From Pleurocapsa sp. MO_226.B13 (GTDB lineage Bacteria > Cyanobacteriota > Cyanobacteriia > Cyanobacteriales > Xenococcaceae): a DNA stretch of 15,194 bases. The notes beneath the pieces were generated by a model that did not search any database, was not told the DNA's origin, and saw only the letters and a program-made list of their open reading frames with translations. A program made the position numbers and the translations under genes. Shown here piece by piece: positions 1 through 5,728 of this stretch. The DNA lies in NCBI GenBank assembly GCA_030064795.1, contig JASJEI010000032.1, positions 1 through 15,194 of the forward strand, written 5' to 3'. How positions within the stretch are numbered: position 1 is the first letter of the stretch; every line of letters begins with the position of its first letter.

Positions 1-148
1 AATCTTTACTGAAATTATTAGTACTACAATAACGAAAAATCCTAACTTTGGCTTTTGGTAATACTTTGTGTAGGATTTCCTGTAGCACATTCGCCAACAG
101 TATCCGTATGTTGGCTGTACGATCATTATCATTAATCGTTGTGTACAT
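1..148 (-). CDS. Partial unknown reading frame running off the left edge
   Basis: An ATG at 146-148 opens a minus-strand frame that stays open to the window edge (49 codons). It begins MYTTINDNDRTANIRILLAN. No family is recognised. The middle is plausibly helical (LLANVLQEILHKVLP) and the end is basic. There is no clear Shine-Dalgarno sequence; an A-rich stretch precedes the ATG. It could be the start of a gene lying mostly outside the window, or the continuation of the decayed frame just upstream at 218-376. Low confidence because only the first residues are visible. Confidence 0.25.
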   Translation of the reverse strand, partial: MYTTINDNDRTANIRILLANVLQEILHKVLPKAKVRIFRYCSTNNFSKD

Positions 149-217
149 TGTTGTTGTTTTTCTTTTAAAATCCGAGAATTACAGTTATCGGTAGTTGATT
201 TTTTTTATCGCTCTTTT

Positions 218-376
218 CTAGTTATTCCCTGATATAGCCAGCTTTTGTCGCTCGGTATTCACTGGTATCAAAAAAACGCTCTGATTATACCGCTTCGATA
301 AAGAAAGCTGTAATCTATCTATTGAGTCTTGATTGAGAGATGATTCGTCAGCTCTAATTAAAGATAAATCATCCAT
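218..376 (-). pseudogene. Short 52-residue frame, probably the N-terminal remnant of a larger protein
   Basis: ATG at 374-376 to TAG at 218-220 encodes 52 residues beginning MDDLSLIRADESSLNQDSID, followed by an amphipathic stretch and a hydrophobic strand (SVFLIPVN). The composition looks like real protein rather than random translation. The opening charged segment followed by a beta-strand resembles my impression of the N-termini of large cyanobacterial ATPase/TPR proteins; this is inference, not a recognised motif. The frame stops abruptly and the next 70 bases have stops in all three frames, so a truncated or frameshifted gene is more likely than a genuine 52-residue protein. Confidence 0.3.
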
Positions 377-885
377 AACTAATTAGATAGGTTTAGTTAT
401 TAGCTAGTTAAATTAGTTAGGCGATCGCGACTTTAGAAAAATAAATTTATTTATTAGTCATTGGTCATTAATTATTGGTTGTTTCTATAAATAATTCGAC
501 ATGGCTACTGACTTATACCGCGTCCGTAAAGCAAAAACTTGAGTTGTAGAAAAATTAAAAACTATTGATTTTCAGTTAGACTCGGTTTATCTCTGTGTTT
601 TTTTGCTGGTAGAATTACTAAAATTCTAAATCGACAGAAACAGCATTTAAACAAATAAATGTGTCATAAGTTTAAAATTGACACAAGATAGTTAGAGATT
701 GCTGTAGCTTGTGGAAAATAGCGTAGCGAAACCATAACGTTAGACCGATCGCACTATCCATATTGCTAAATATTTGCTGAATTTGATACTTCTTATTACT
801 TTTTATGAGCGGGTAACAAGATAACGAGGCGACGGAGAGAAATTATCTGTCTGATGTATTTTCTGAATTGATGTAGCGGTTTGCA
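377..885. other. Intergenic, no gene seen
   Basis: About 500 bases with no credible coding frame on either strand. It contains a HIP1 site at 421, short imperfect repeats of the type TCATTGGTCATTAATTATTGG (about 457-477), one copy of the 25-bp dyad repeat at 661-685 and an AGCGTAGCGAAACC stretch near 720-733. No promoter or RNA gene could be supported. Confidence 0.5.
661..685. repeat. 25-bp dyad repeat, copy 1
   Basis: Perfect 6-bp inverted arms GTGTCA and TGACAC are separated by 12 AT-rich bases. This is the most symmetrical of four copies of the same length in the first 2.3 kb (others at 1059, 1633 and 2224). No gene adjoins it directly. Confidence 0.55.
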
Positions 886-993
886 TTGACGAATGAGTCG
901 AACTCAGAAGAACGGGGCAATGCATTCCGCACGTTTATGACGGACGTGGCAGGGTACTGTTCACCTCTGAGACAACTGGCAATAGCGTCCGCA

Positions 994-1033
994 GATAAAC
1001 ACAGATTAACGCAGATAGATGAATCTGCTTATC
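994..1033. repeat. Imperfect inverted repeat, non-coding
   Basis: GATAAACACAGATTAACG at 994-1011 is mirrored imperfectly by GATGAATCTGCTTATC at 1018-1033, giving a potential hairpin. A 61-residue TTG-started frame (886-1071) crosses it, but its sequence there (KHRLTQIDESAYPRS) is just translation of the hairpin. I therefore treat the stretch 886-1071 as a repeat-derived spacer rather than a gene. Confidence 0.45.
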
Positions 1034-1058
1034 CTCGATCTGAGAAACCTAATAAAAT

Positions 1059-1083
1059 GTGTCATAAATAAATAATTGAAACA
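1059..1083. repeat. 25-bp dyad repeat, copy 2, abutting the MOSC start codon
   Basis: It starts GTGTCATAA and ends TTGAAACA, the same length as the copies at 661, 1633 and 2224. It ends two bases before the ATG of the MOSC gene, so it occupies the whole leader where a ribosome binding site would be expected. Confidence 0.5.
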
Positions 1084-1085
1084 TC

Positions 1086-1628
1086 ATGACGGGAATAGTA
1101 ATAGCGATAAGCCTTAGTCCCAAACATACCTTTAGCAAGCTAACCCAAAAAAGTATTAGGTTGATTGCAGGATTGGGTATAAAAGGTGATGCTCATGGGG
1201 GGAAGACAGTCAAACATCGATCTAGGGTAGCTAAAGATCCGACTCAGCCTAACTTAAGACAGGTGCATTTAATCCATAGTGAATTACACGACGAATTGAA
1301 AATTAAAGGCTTCGATCTTGCTCCTGGCGATATGGGGGAAAATATTACAACTCAGGGAATTGATTTACTGAACCTACCTACCGATACCAAATTACACCTA
1401 GGTAGTGAAGCCATAATTCAAATAACTGGCTTACGCAATCCTTGCGCTCAGTTAGACCGTTTCCAACCTGGTTTAATGGCTGCGGTATTAGATAAAGACG
1501 AGCGAGGTAATATTGTCCGTAAAGCGGGGGTAATGAGTATTGTTGTCTCTAGTGGAGTAGTCCGTGCGGGAGACAAGATTCGCGTCGAACTTCCTCCTCT
1601 ACCTTATAGATCCCTCGAACGAGTGTAA
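1086..1628 (+). CDS. MOSC domain-containing protein
   Basis: This 180-residue protein is essentially a single MOSC domain, the fold shared with molybdenum-cofactor sulfurase C-termini and YiiM/YuaD-type proteins, thought to handle sulfur or bind the molybdenum cofactor. Family-typical segments appear in order: GIKGDAHGG (31-39), RQVHLIHSEL (58-67), LAPGDMGENITTQGIDLLNLP (about 78-98), ITGLRNPCAQL (113-123) and RKAGVMSIV (145-153). Cys120 in NPCAQ sits where the family has its conserved, probably sulfur-carrying cysteine. The length suits a stand-alone MOSC protein, and no signal peptide or membrane segment is present, so it should be cytosolic. The ATG at 1086 has no obvious Shine-Dalgarno and follows directly on a 25-bp dyad repeat; another copy lies just after the stop. 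Its substrate cannot be told from this context. It looks intact, unlike its neighbours. Confidence 0.93.
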   Translation: MTGIVIAISLSPKHTFSKLTQKSIRLIAGLGIKGDAHGGKTVKHRSRVAKDPTQPNLRQVHLIHSELHDELKIKGFDLAPGDMGENITTQGIDLLNLPTDTKLHLGSEAIIQITGLRNPCAQLDRFQPGLMAAVLDKDERGNIVRKAGVMSIVVSSGVVRAGDKIRVELPPLPYRSLERV

Positions 1629-1632
1629 ATTA

Positions 1633-1657
1633 GTCTCATAAGTTTAATTTTGAAACA
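1633..1657. repeat. 25-bp dyad repeat, copy 3
   Basis: It begins GTCTCATAAGTTTAA and ends TTTTGAAACA, five bases after the MOSC stop codon. With copy 2 it brackets the MOSC gene precisely, both copies in the same orientation. Confidence 0.55.
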
Positions 1658-1768
1658 AAATTTCTCAGAAACTGATTAGTTGTAGTGAGAATTGTGGGTA
1701 TTTTCTGGGAATAATTATCGATATAGCCTCAAAATTGAGCCGTAGCAAAATAGGGGAAAGCAACAGCA

Positions 1769-2190
1769 ATGCGATCGCATAATCGATTAAACAACAATGC
1801 CTGGAAAATTTACTCTCAAAGGTGGTTAAATTTTAGCAATAGTTCGAGCGTTCAAAAACTCGATCGCTTTTTAGAAGAGTTAGACGAATTAGTCGAGACA
1901 GTATCTCAAGAACACGAAACTGCCGAGGAAATCTTAAATAATGCCTCCAGAGTCCGAACTAGAATTATTGTTCTCAGTCTGAGCTTATCAGCGATCGCTG
2001 CTTTTATATCGGCAATGGTCATCAGTCAGGCGATCTCTCATCCCTTACAGACTTCGATCTTGCTGTTTTAATTAAAGAGGTAACAGAGTTAATCGAACCT
2101 TTAGTAAGCAAGAACGATAACCTTCTAAAGATAGACTGTCCCGAAGATCTTGGTTCGATGGATGCAGATATTACTAAAGTTCGACCTTAA
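1769..2190 (+). pseudogene. Decayed sensor histidine kinase fragment
   Basis: The frame from 1769 to 2071 (100 residues) encodes the end of a helical extracellular sensor (4HB/CHASE3-like: RFLEELDELVETVSQEHETA), a membrane segment at about residues 67-88, then ISQAISHPLQ, the usual start of a HAMP domain. Immediately after, in the frame starting at 2041, the sequence reads DLAVLIKEVTELIEPLVSKN and then CPEDLGSMDADITKVR, stopping at 2188-2190. That second piece matches the stretch between the phospho-acceptor helices and the N-box of cyanobacterial HAMP-HisKA-HATPase kinases. HAMP, the His box and the whole ATPase core are missing, so this is an internally deleted, frameshifted, C-terminally truncated remnant and not a functional kinase. 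The ATG lies within a HIP1 site. No partner regulator is adjacent. Confidence 0.75.
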
Positions 2191-2223
2191 CTGGCCCAGT
2201 AAGCGATCGCTCTTAGCTATTTT

Positions 2224-2248
2224 GTGTTAGATCTTGAATTTTGAAACA
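2224..2248. repeat. 25-bp dyad repeat, copy 4 (most diverged)
   Basis: It begins GTGTTAGATC and ends TTTTGAAACA. It lies between the kinase remnant and the end of the protease gene. Only the outer bases and the TTGAAACA end agree well with the other copies. Confidence 0.4.
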
Positions 2249-2281
2249 TTTGATAAGAGGAAATAATAGTTGCGATCGTCA

Positions 2282-3079
2282 TTAGTAACTATGAGGAGTT
2301 TTAATTTTGGCTTTAATTTCGGGTAACGTTAAACTATAGGCGGTAATAATTTCAGAATTAACTTGGGTCAATAAACGGTTAATAGTTAATCCCCAACTAA
2401 GCTGTCTGTATTGTTTTATCTCTTGCGAACTAGGTTGAGTACTATCTTGATAAAGGTATCCTGTATTAACAATGGGGAAAGCACTTTTGCCATTGATACC
2501 AATTACTTCACCATTAGCATTTAAAATTGCACCACCACTCATTCCTGGAACGATTTTACTGGAATAACCGATTTGATAACCTTCTTTGAGGGGGCGATCT
2601 GATACTCGCTCAATTTTACCTGAATGAGTAACTAATTCTGCCGTTGCTGCGTTATAACCAACTGCTAAGATAGCCTGTTCTACTCTGGGAGTAGCTGCAC
2701 TATTGATAGTTGCAGTTTGATAAGAATTATCGCTACTGAATTCTAATAAAGCTAAGTCATCGTCGGTTTCAATTGCATTAATTATAGGCTTAGCTTGATG
2801 GGTAAGACCATCATGAGTACGAACAGTAAAACTGCGATCGTTTCGTAGAACATGAGCTTTGGTTAGGATTAAGTAAGTGTTATTTTGTCGAGCAATAATT
2901 ACCCCACTACCACCATTCTCTGCACTGCTAATTCTGACGCTAATTTCGCGAGCAATATTATCTTTGATGTAGGGATTAATTGCTTGAGCGACGATCGGTG
3001 TTGACAAAGCAATTGCTAGTGGAATTGGAAGAGTCGAAACAAAGATTAAAGAGTAGATTGCTGGTAAATAAGATTTCAT
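2282..3079 (-). CDS. Secreted trypsin-like serine protease (S1/HtrA-type core)
   Basis: This 265-residue protein has an N-terminal signal peptide: hydrophobic residues about 8-30 ending PIVAQA, with likely cleavage near residue 33. A chymotrypsin-fold protease domain follows. The catalytic triad is visible: His76 in LTKAHVL, Asp108 in TDDDLALLEF, and Ser181 in VPGMSGGAI, preceded by the substrate-pocket loop SSKIVPG. GSGVIIARQNNTYLILTKAH is the usual beta-barrel lead-in to the His. There is no PDZ domain or C-terminal anchor, so it is a single-domain serine protease of the type common in cyanobacterial periplasm rather than a full HtrA/Deg. The GMSGG active-site motif replaces the commoner GNSGG. 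The ATG at 3077-3079 is the only start that keeps the signal peptide. It is probably monocistronic; the next gene upstream is more than 300 bases away. Its substrate is unknown. Confidence 0.92.
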   Translation of the reverse strand: MKSYLPAIYSLIFVSTLPIPLAIALSTPIVAQAINPYIKDNIAREISVRISSAENGGSGVIIARQNNTYLILTKAHVLRNDRSFTVRTHDGLTHQAKPIINAIETDDDLALLEFSSDNSYQTATINSAATPRVEQAILAVGYNAATAELVTHSGKIERVSDRPLKEGYQIGYSSKIVPGMSGGAILNANGEVIGINGKSAFPIVNTGYLYQDSTQPSSQEIKQYRQLSWGLTINRLLTQVNSEIITAYSLTLPEIKAKIKTPHSY

Positions 3080-3151
3080 GTTAATATTTTGTGCTTATAT
3101 TTTTGTTTAATAGTAATTTGAATAGATTAATAGCGATCGCTTGTAATTAGC

Positions 3152-3291
3152 TAATACCAATTCTCCACAACCATGCACTCTTCTCAGATTTAGCTTCTTT
3201 GCGTCTTTGCACCCAATGCGACGGGTATAAACGCCTTTGCGTGAGACTAAACTCAAAATATTAAGTACAGCTTCAAAGAGAAATGGTATAA
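3152..3291. mobile_element. Candidate MITE with TA-type inverted ends
   Basis: TAATACCAATTCTC at 3152-3165 is mirrored by GAGAAATGGTATAA at 3278-3291 (12 of 14 bases complementary), bounding a 140-bp non-coding unit. Ends that begin with TA fit elements mobilised by IS630/Tc1-type transposases, which duplicate a TA; this assignment is inference. The interior has no transposase, only short GC-richer stretches such as TTTGCGTCTTTGCACCC. An 87-residue minus-strand frame (3107-3370) crosses the element but is repeat translation, so I do not call it. This unit fills most of the roughly 300-base gap between the protease and TPR genes. Confidence 0.5.
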
Positions 3292-3388
3292 AAAACGAGC
3301 AATTTTTCTTAAAGCGCGCTCTTTTAATTTCTACTACCAAAAAGATGACACTATCGATCGCGTTTCTCAAAACCTTAGCAATAGCATC

Positions 3389-3700
3389 TTACTCTTGAAT
3401 TTGCTGCAAAAAATTAGTTGCCTTTTCTTGACCTTCTAAATCCTTCTGTTCAAAAAAACCTCTTTGAGCTTGTTGTAGATCGTTAATTGCACCCAATTTA
3501 TCTCCTAACTCAGAGCGAATTAAACCTCGACCAAGATAGGTTTCAGGATTAACATCGCCTAACACTCCGATAGCTTCGTTGTAATCAGCGAAAGCCTCGT
3601 TCCACCTGTTTAAAATTGCATAAACTCTGCCACGATTTATATAGGCTCGAAGATATTTAGAATCTAGCTCGATCGCTTTATTATATTGTTCTAATGCCAA
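3389..3700 (-). CDS. TPR protein, C-terminal part of a frameshifted gene
   Basis: The 103 residues form tetratricopeptide repeats: ALEQYNKAIELDSKYLRAYI then NRGRVYAILNRWNEAFADYN, NPETYLGRGLIRSELGDKLG, and a closing amphipathic helix (QEKATNFLQQIQE). TPR arrays are protein-interaction scaffolds; no catalytic domain is present and the partner is unknown. The apparent TTG start at 3698-3700 is not a real start: the frame is open upstream (IDPILNYKLALEQY) and joins the 3702-3920 frame once a 4-base GATC at about 3721-3730 is removed. The original gene would then be about 3389-3920 with some 175 residues. The upstream half lacks a signal peptide. Either a real frameshift or a sequencing slip in CGATCGATCG is possible. 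Confidence 0.75.
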   Translation of the reverse strand: MALEQYNKAIELDSKYLRAYINRGRVYAILNRWNEAFADYNEAIGVLGDVNPETYLGRGLIRSELGDKLGAINDLQQAQRGFFEQKDLEGQEKATNFLQQIQE

Positions 3701-3701
3701 T

Positions 3702-3920
3702 TTATAGTTTAGGATCGGGTCGATCGATCGCTTGTTGAAAAGACTGTTCTGCTTCTCTATATCTCAATAAACGCCACAGTTTGTTACCCCAATCGATCCA
3801 TTGACAAGAGCTAGTATTGTGACTGGGGGTTTCTGTAGTTAAGATGGCTCGTTCAAAGTCATTTTTAAAATCCTGAGTAAAAGTTGGTTGATTGGTTTCA
3901 ATACTTCCATTGAGTGCCAT
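3702..3920 (-). CDS. TPR protein, N-terminal part of the same frameshifted gene
   Basis: ATG at 3918-3920 opens a 72-residue frame whose C-terminal half is a TPR helix pair: WIDWGNKLWRLLRYREAEQS then FQQAI. It ends prematurely (DRPDPKL, stop at 3702-3704). The sequence encoding the change is GCGATCGATCGACCC on the coding strand. Deleting one GATC gives QQAIDPILNYKLALEQY, which runs straight into the following TPR frame. The first 30 residues are polar and not recognisable. The gene is divergent from pssD, with a 207-base spacer between them. I read the two frames as one broken gene, but translation of either piece alone is possible. Confidence 0.65.
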   Translation of the reverse strand: MALNGSIETNQPTFTQDFKNDFERAILTTETPSHNTSSCQWIDWGNKLWRLLRYREAEQSFQQAIDRPDPKL

Positions 3921-4045
3921 ATCAATAATTTGTTCCTTGACTTATTTCCCATATCAAATTTTGGTCAGGACATAAGTAGTCGTCATTAACCTCGTACACC
4001 AGGATCTACTTAAGTTATATATAAGTAATACATAATTTCTCAAAG

Positions 4046-4096
4046 TCAAACAAATAAACGAACGCGATCTCCAACATCGGCATAGGATACTTAAAA
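4046..4096 (+). promoter_or_regulatory. Shared 51-bp promoter-like element, copy A (pssD)
   Basis: It starts TCAAACAAATAAAC, carries CGATC about 20 bases in, and ends GATACTTAAAA. The same blocks with identical internal spacing (41 bases from the first T to the A of ATAC) occur upstream of the genes at 8077 and 10850. By hand count about 32 of 51 columns are identical in all three, with the variable part confined to about 11 bases before the GATACT. GATACT is a credible -10 hexamer 36 bases before the ATG; there is no TTGACA-like -35, so the conserved left block may be an activator or alternative-sigma site. Confidence 0.6.
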
Positions 4097-4127
4097 GTAA
4101 TCAAGAGTAAAGCAAGGAAAGTTAAGC

Positions 4128-4571
4128 ATGAAAATTTTACTAGTTAGTTCCACAGGAGGTCATTTTCAAGCCCTACAGAGATTAAACAGCTTTTGGAGAA
4201 AACACGATTGTTGCTGGGTTACTTTTCAGACAGCGTCTACTGAATTAATTTTAAATGATGAAAAGGTATATTGGGCTTATAGTCCTACTAATCGCAATTT
4301 GCCCAATTTAATCCGCAATTTTTGGCTGGCTGGGCAGGTTATTCAAAAAGAACGTCCCCAGTTGGTTTTATCTACCGGTGCGGGCGTGGCAGTTCCCTTC
4401 ATTATTTTGGCAAAGTTAGCAGGAATTAAAACGGTTTTTGTAGAATCTTTTACTAGAGTTGAAGGGCTTAGTTTATCTGCTCGTTTAGTCATGCCATTTC
4501 TCGATACGATTTATGTGCAATGGGAGCAATTAGCAGCTAAATATTCTAAAGCTAAATTAATCCGTATTTAA
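4128..4571 (+). CDS. pssD: PssD/Cps14F/Alg14-type glycosyltransferase subunit
   Basis: This 147-residue protein is the membrane-anchoring partner of a two-protein glycosyltransferase (Alg14 homologue) that, with PssE, adds a sugar to a lipid-linked EPS repeat unit on the inner face of the cytoplasmic membrane. Visible family features: SSTGGHF near the N-terminus (7-13), LVLSTGAGVAVPF (79-91), VFVESFTRVEGLSLSARLVM (103-122) and the closing LDTIYVQWEQLAAKY. The hydrophobic stretch at about 86-99 and the N-terminal strand suit membrane association. The length is normal for the family. Shine-Dalgarno AAGGAAA at 4114-4120, seven bases before the ATG, supports the start. pssE follows after 59 bases on the same strand, the usual pairing. 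The promoter-like element at 4046-4096 probably drives both. The sugar transferred (often glucose or galactose, beta-1,4) cannot be read from the sequence. Confidence 0.93.
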   Translation: MKILLVSSTGGHFQALQRLNSFWRKHDCCWVTFQTASTELILNDEKVYWAYSPTNRNLPNLIRNFWLAGQVIQKERPQLVLSTGAGVAVPFIILAKLAGIKTVFVESFTRVEGLSLSARLVMPFLDTIYVQWEQLAAKYSKAKLIRI

Positions 4572-4630
4572 AAAAAATTATAAATTCACATTTTGATAAA
4601 CCATATTGAAAATAATTATTATAAATAATC

Positions 4631-5182
4631 ATGATTTTAGTTACAGTTGGCACAGAAAAATTTCCTTTTAATCGTCTCATGCAATGGATTGATAATTTAA
4701 TCGATCGCAATTTAATTCAACCCGAACAAGAAGAGATTGTAATTCAATATGGTAGTTGTACTTTTATTCCCGATCGCATCAAAGGTTATTCAGTTCTCAA
4801 AGAAACTGATTTTTTAAGTTTAGTCGAGCAAGCTCGAATTATTATTGCTCACTGCGGTGAAGGAACTCTCGATTTACTAGGTTTAATTAATAAGCCTTTT
4901 ATCTTAGTACCCCGTAGTTACGATTTTCAAGAACACGTAGACGACCATCAAATTGAGTTAGCACGGCAGCTTGGTAAACTAGGAATTCCGATTGCCAATA
5001 GTCAAGCAGATTTAGTTGATTTTTTAGCGAATCCGTTTGTAGCTCGTTTTCCTGTAACACCATCTCAGTATTACACCCAAGCCAGTTTATTACTGGAAGA
5101 CGAATTTGAAACTGATTTAGTAAGAGAAGAATTAACTAGTGAATTAATTGATTCTTGGGAATTGATTTCTGACTTGGCATAA
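4631..5182 (+). CDS. pssE: PssE/Cps14G/Alg13-type glycosyltransferase subunit
   Basis: This 183-residue soluble catalytic partner of PssD resembles the C-terminal half of GT28 enzymes (Alg13/MurG-like), which binds the nucleotide sugar. Motifs: MILVTVGTEKFPFNRL at the start, IQYGSCTF (38-45), IIIAHCGEGTLDLL (70-83, the GT28 HxGxGT loop), NKPFILVPR (87-95) and EHVDDHQIELARQL (101-114). The C-terminal 40 residues (from about 143) are acidic and extend somewhat beyond the usual family length. The 59-base AT-rich gap from pssD contains no visible promoter, so the two are probably co-transcribed. Transcription may end at the hairpin at 5258-5297. There are no membrane segments; it is expected to be recruited to the membrane by PssD. 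I see no sign of damage. Confidence 0.93.
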   Translation: MILVTVGTEKFPFNRLMQWIDNLIDRNLIQPEQEEIVIQYGSCTFIPDRIKGYSVLKETDFLSLVEQARIIIAHCGEGTLDLLGLINKPFILVPRSYDFQEHVDDHQIELARQLGKLGIPIANSQADLVDFLANPFVARFPVTPSQYYTQASLLLEDEFETDLVREELTSELIDSWELISDLA

Positions 5183-5257
5183 TTAAGTTACCTTCGATTC
5201 TTAGACGACCACAATCTGGCTTTTCTTGTCTGAATTCTAGATTAAATAAGCGTAATA

Positions 5258-5297
5258 GATTCTTTGCTTTATTAAATGAGGTAAGAGTCTTTTTTTT
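5258..5297 (+). terminator. Possible terminator after pssE
   Basis: GATTCTT (5258-5264) can pair with AAGAGTC (5283-5289) through seven base pairs including one G-U, followed by eight T (5290-5297). The 18-base loop makes it weaker than the two terminators further on. It lies 75 bases after the pssE stop. Confidence 0.4.
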
Positions 5298-5447
5298 GTT
5301 AGCCAAAAAAATATACATAAGACGAACAAAAATGATTGAAGTCACACTTATAAAAAGACATAAACGCACATAGTAATAAAAGACAATATAAATAACAAAA
5401 AAATACAAGTTTTTAAATAATAAATTTTACTCTAAGAAAGAAACAAT

Positions 5448-5469
5448 ATTATGGCTGGATTATGGCTGG
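5448..5469 (+). repeat. 11-bp tandem duplication carrying the start codon
   Basis: ATTATGGCTGG occurs twice head to tail (5448-5458 and 5459-5469), giving two ATG codons at 5451 and 5462 in different frames. Only the second opens the DUF4114 protein; the first gives a 28-residue hydrophobic peptide. The A/G-rich stretch TAAGAAAG at about 5433-5440 is better spaced for the first ATG. Confidence 0.8.
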
Positions 5470-5728
5470 AAACGATTACAAAATTGACTTTAGTGCTGCC
5501 GATCCTATTCTTTACGATCGCCTTTTTCCCGAACTGATAGCTAATCTACCTGGCGGCCGTGTCAGCAATCCCCTCAGCGGTACAGCCGAGAGTACCAGCT
5601 TGGAATCTTTAGCCCCCGCAAATCTGGCACTGGGGCAGATCGTCCCCTTTGAATTTCGGATTTCTGTCAACGATGCAAAATGGTTAATGGCGATACGATT
5701 ACCGTTACTGCTGGATGGGAGACTGTAA
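5462..5728 (+). CDS. N-terminal part of frameshifted DUF11/DUF4114 surface protein
   Basis: ATG at 5462 starts MAGNDYKIDFSAADPILYDR and runs 88 residues before an out-of-frame end (WLMAIRLPLLLDGRL). The true reading switches near GCAAAATGG at about 5674-5682. Adding one A to the run of four gives RISVNDAKMVNGDTITVTAG, which flows into the 5680-7836 frame and would make one protein of about 791 residues. The segment has no signal peptide; the visible part is polar with beta-strand character (ALGQIVPFEFRISV). Nothing in it is recognised as a named domain. As it stands it would give a short truncated product. Sequencing error, real mutation and slippage-based on/off switching are all possible. 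Confidence 0.7.
   Translation: MAGNDYKIDFSAADPILYDRLFPELIANLPGGRVSNPLSGTAESTSLESLAPANLALGQIVPFEFRISVNDAKWLMAIRLPLLLDGRL

Noticed and set aside
886..1071. 61-residue TTG-started frame before the MOSC gene
   Set aside because: Its C-terminal half is translation of an inverted repeat (994-1033) and a 25-bp dyad repeat; no start signal, no family.
3107..3370. 87-residue minus-strand frame
   Set aside because: It spans the candidate MITE from end to end; the GC-richer stretch (RIGCKDAKKLNLRRVHG) is repeat-derived and no domain is seen.
5306..5363. Fourth copy of the shared promoter-like element upstream of the first DUF4114 gene
   Set aside because: Only GAACAAA at 5324-5330 matches; the ATACT block is absent at the required spacing.
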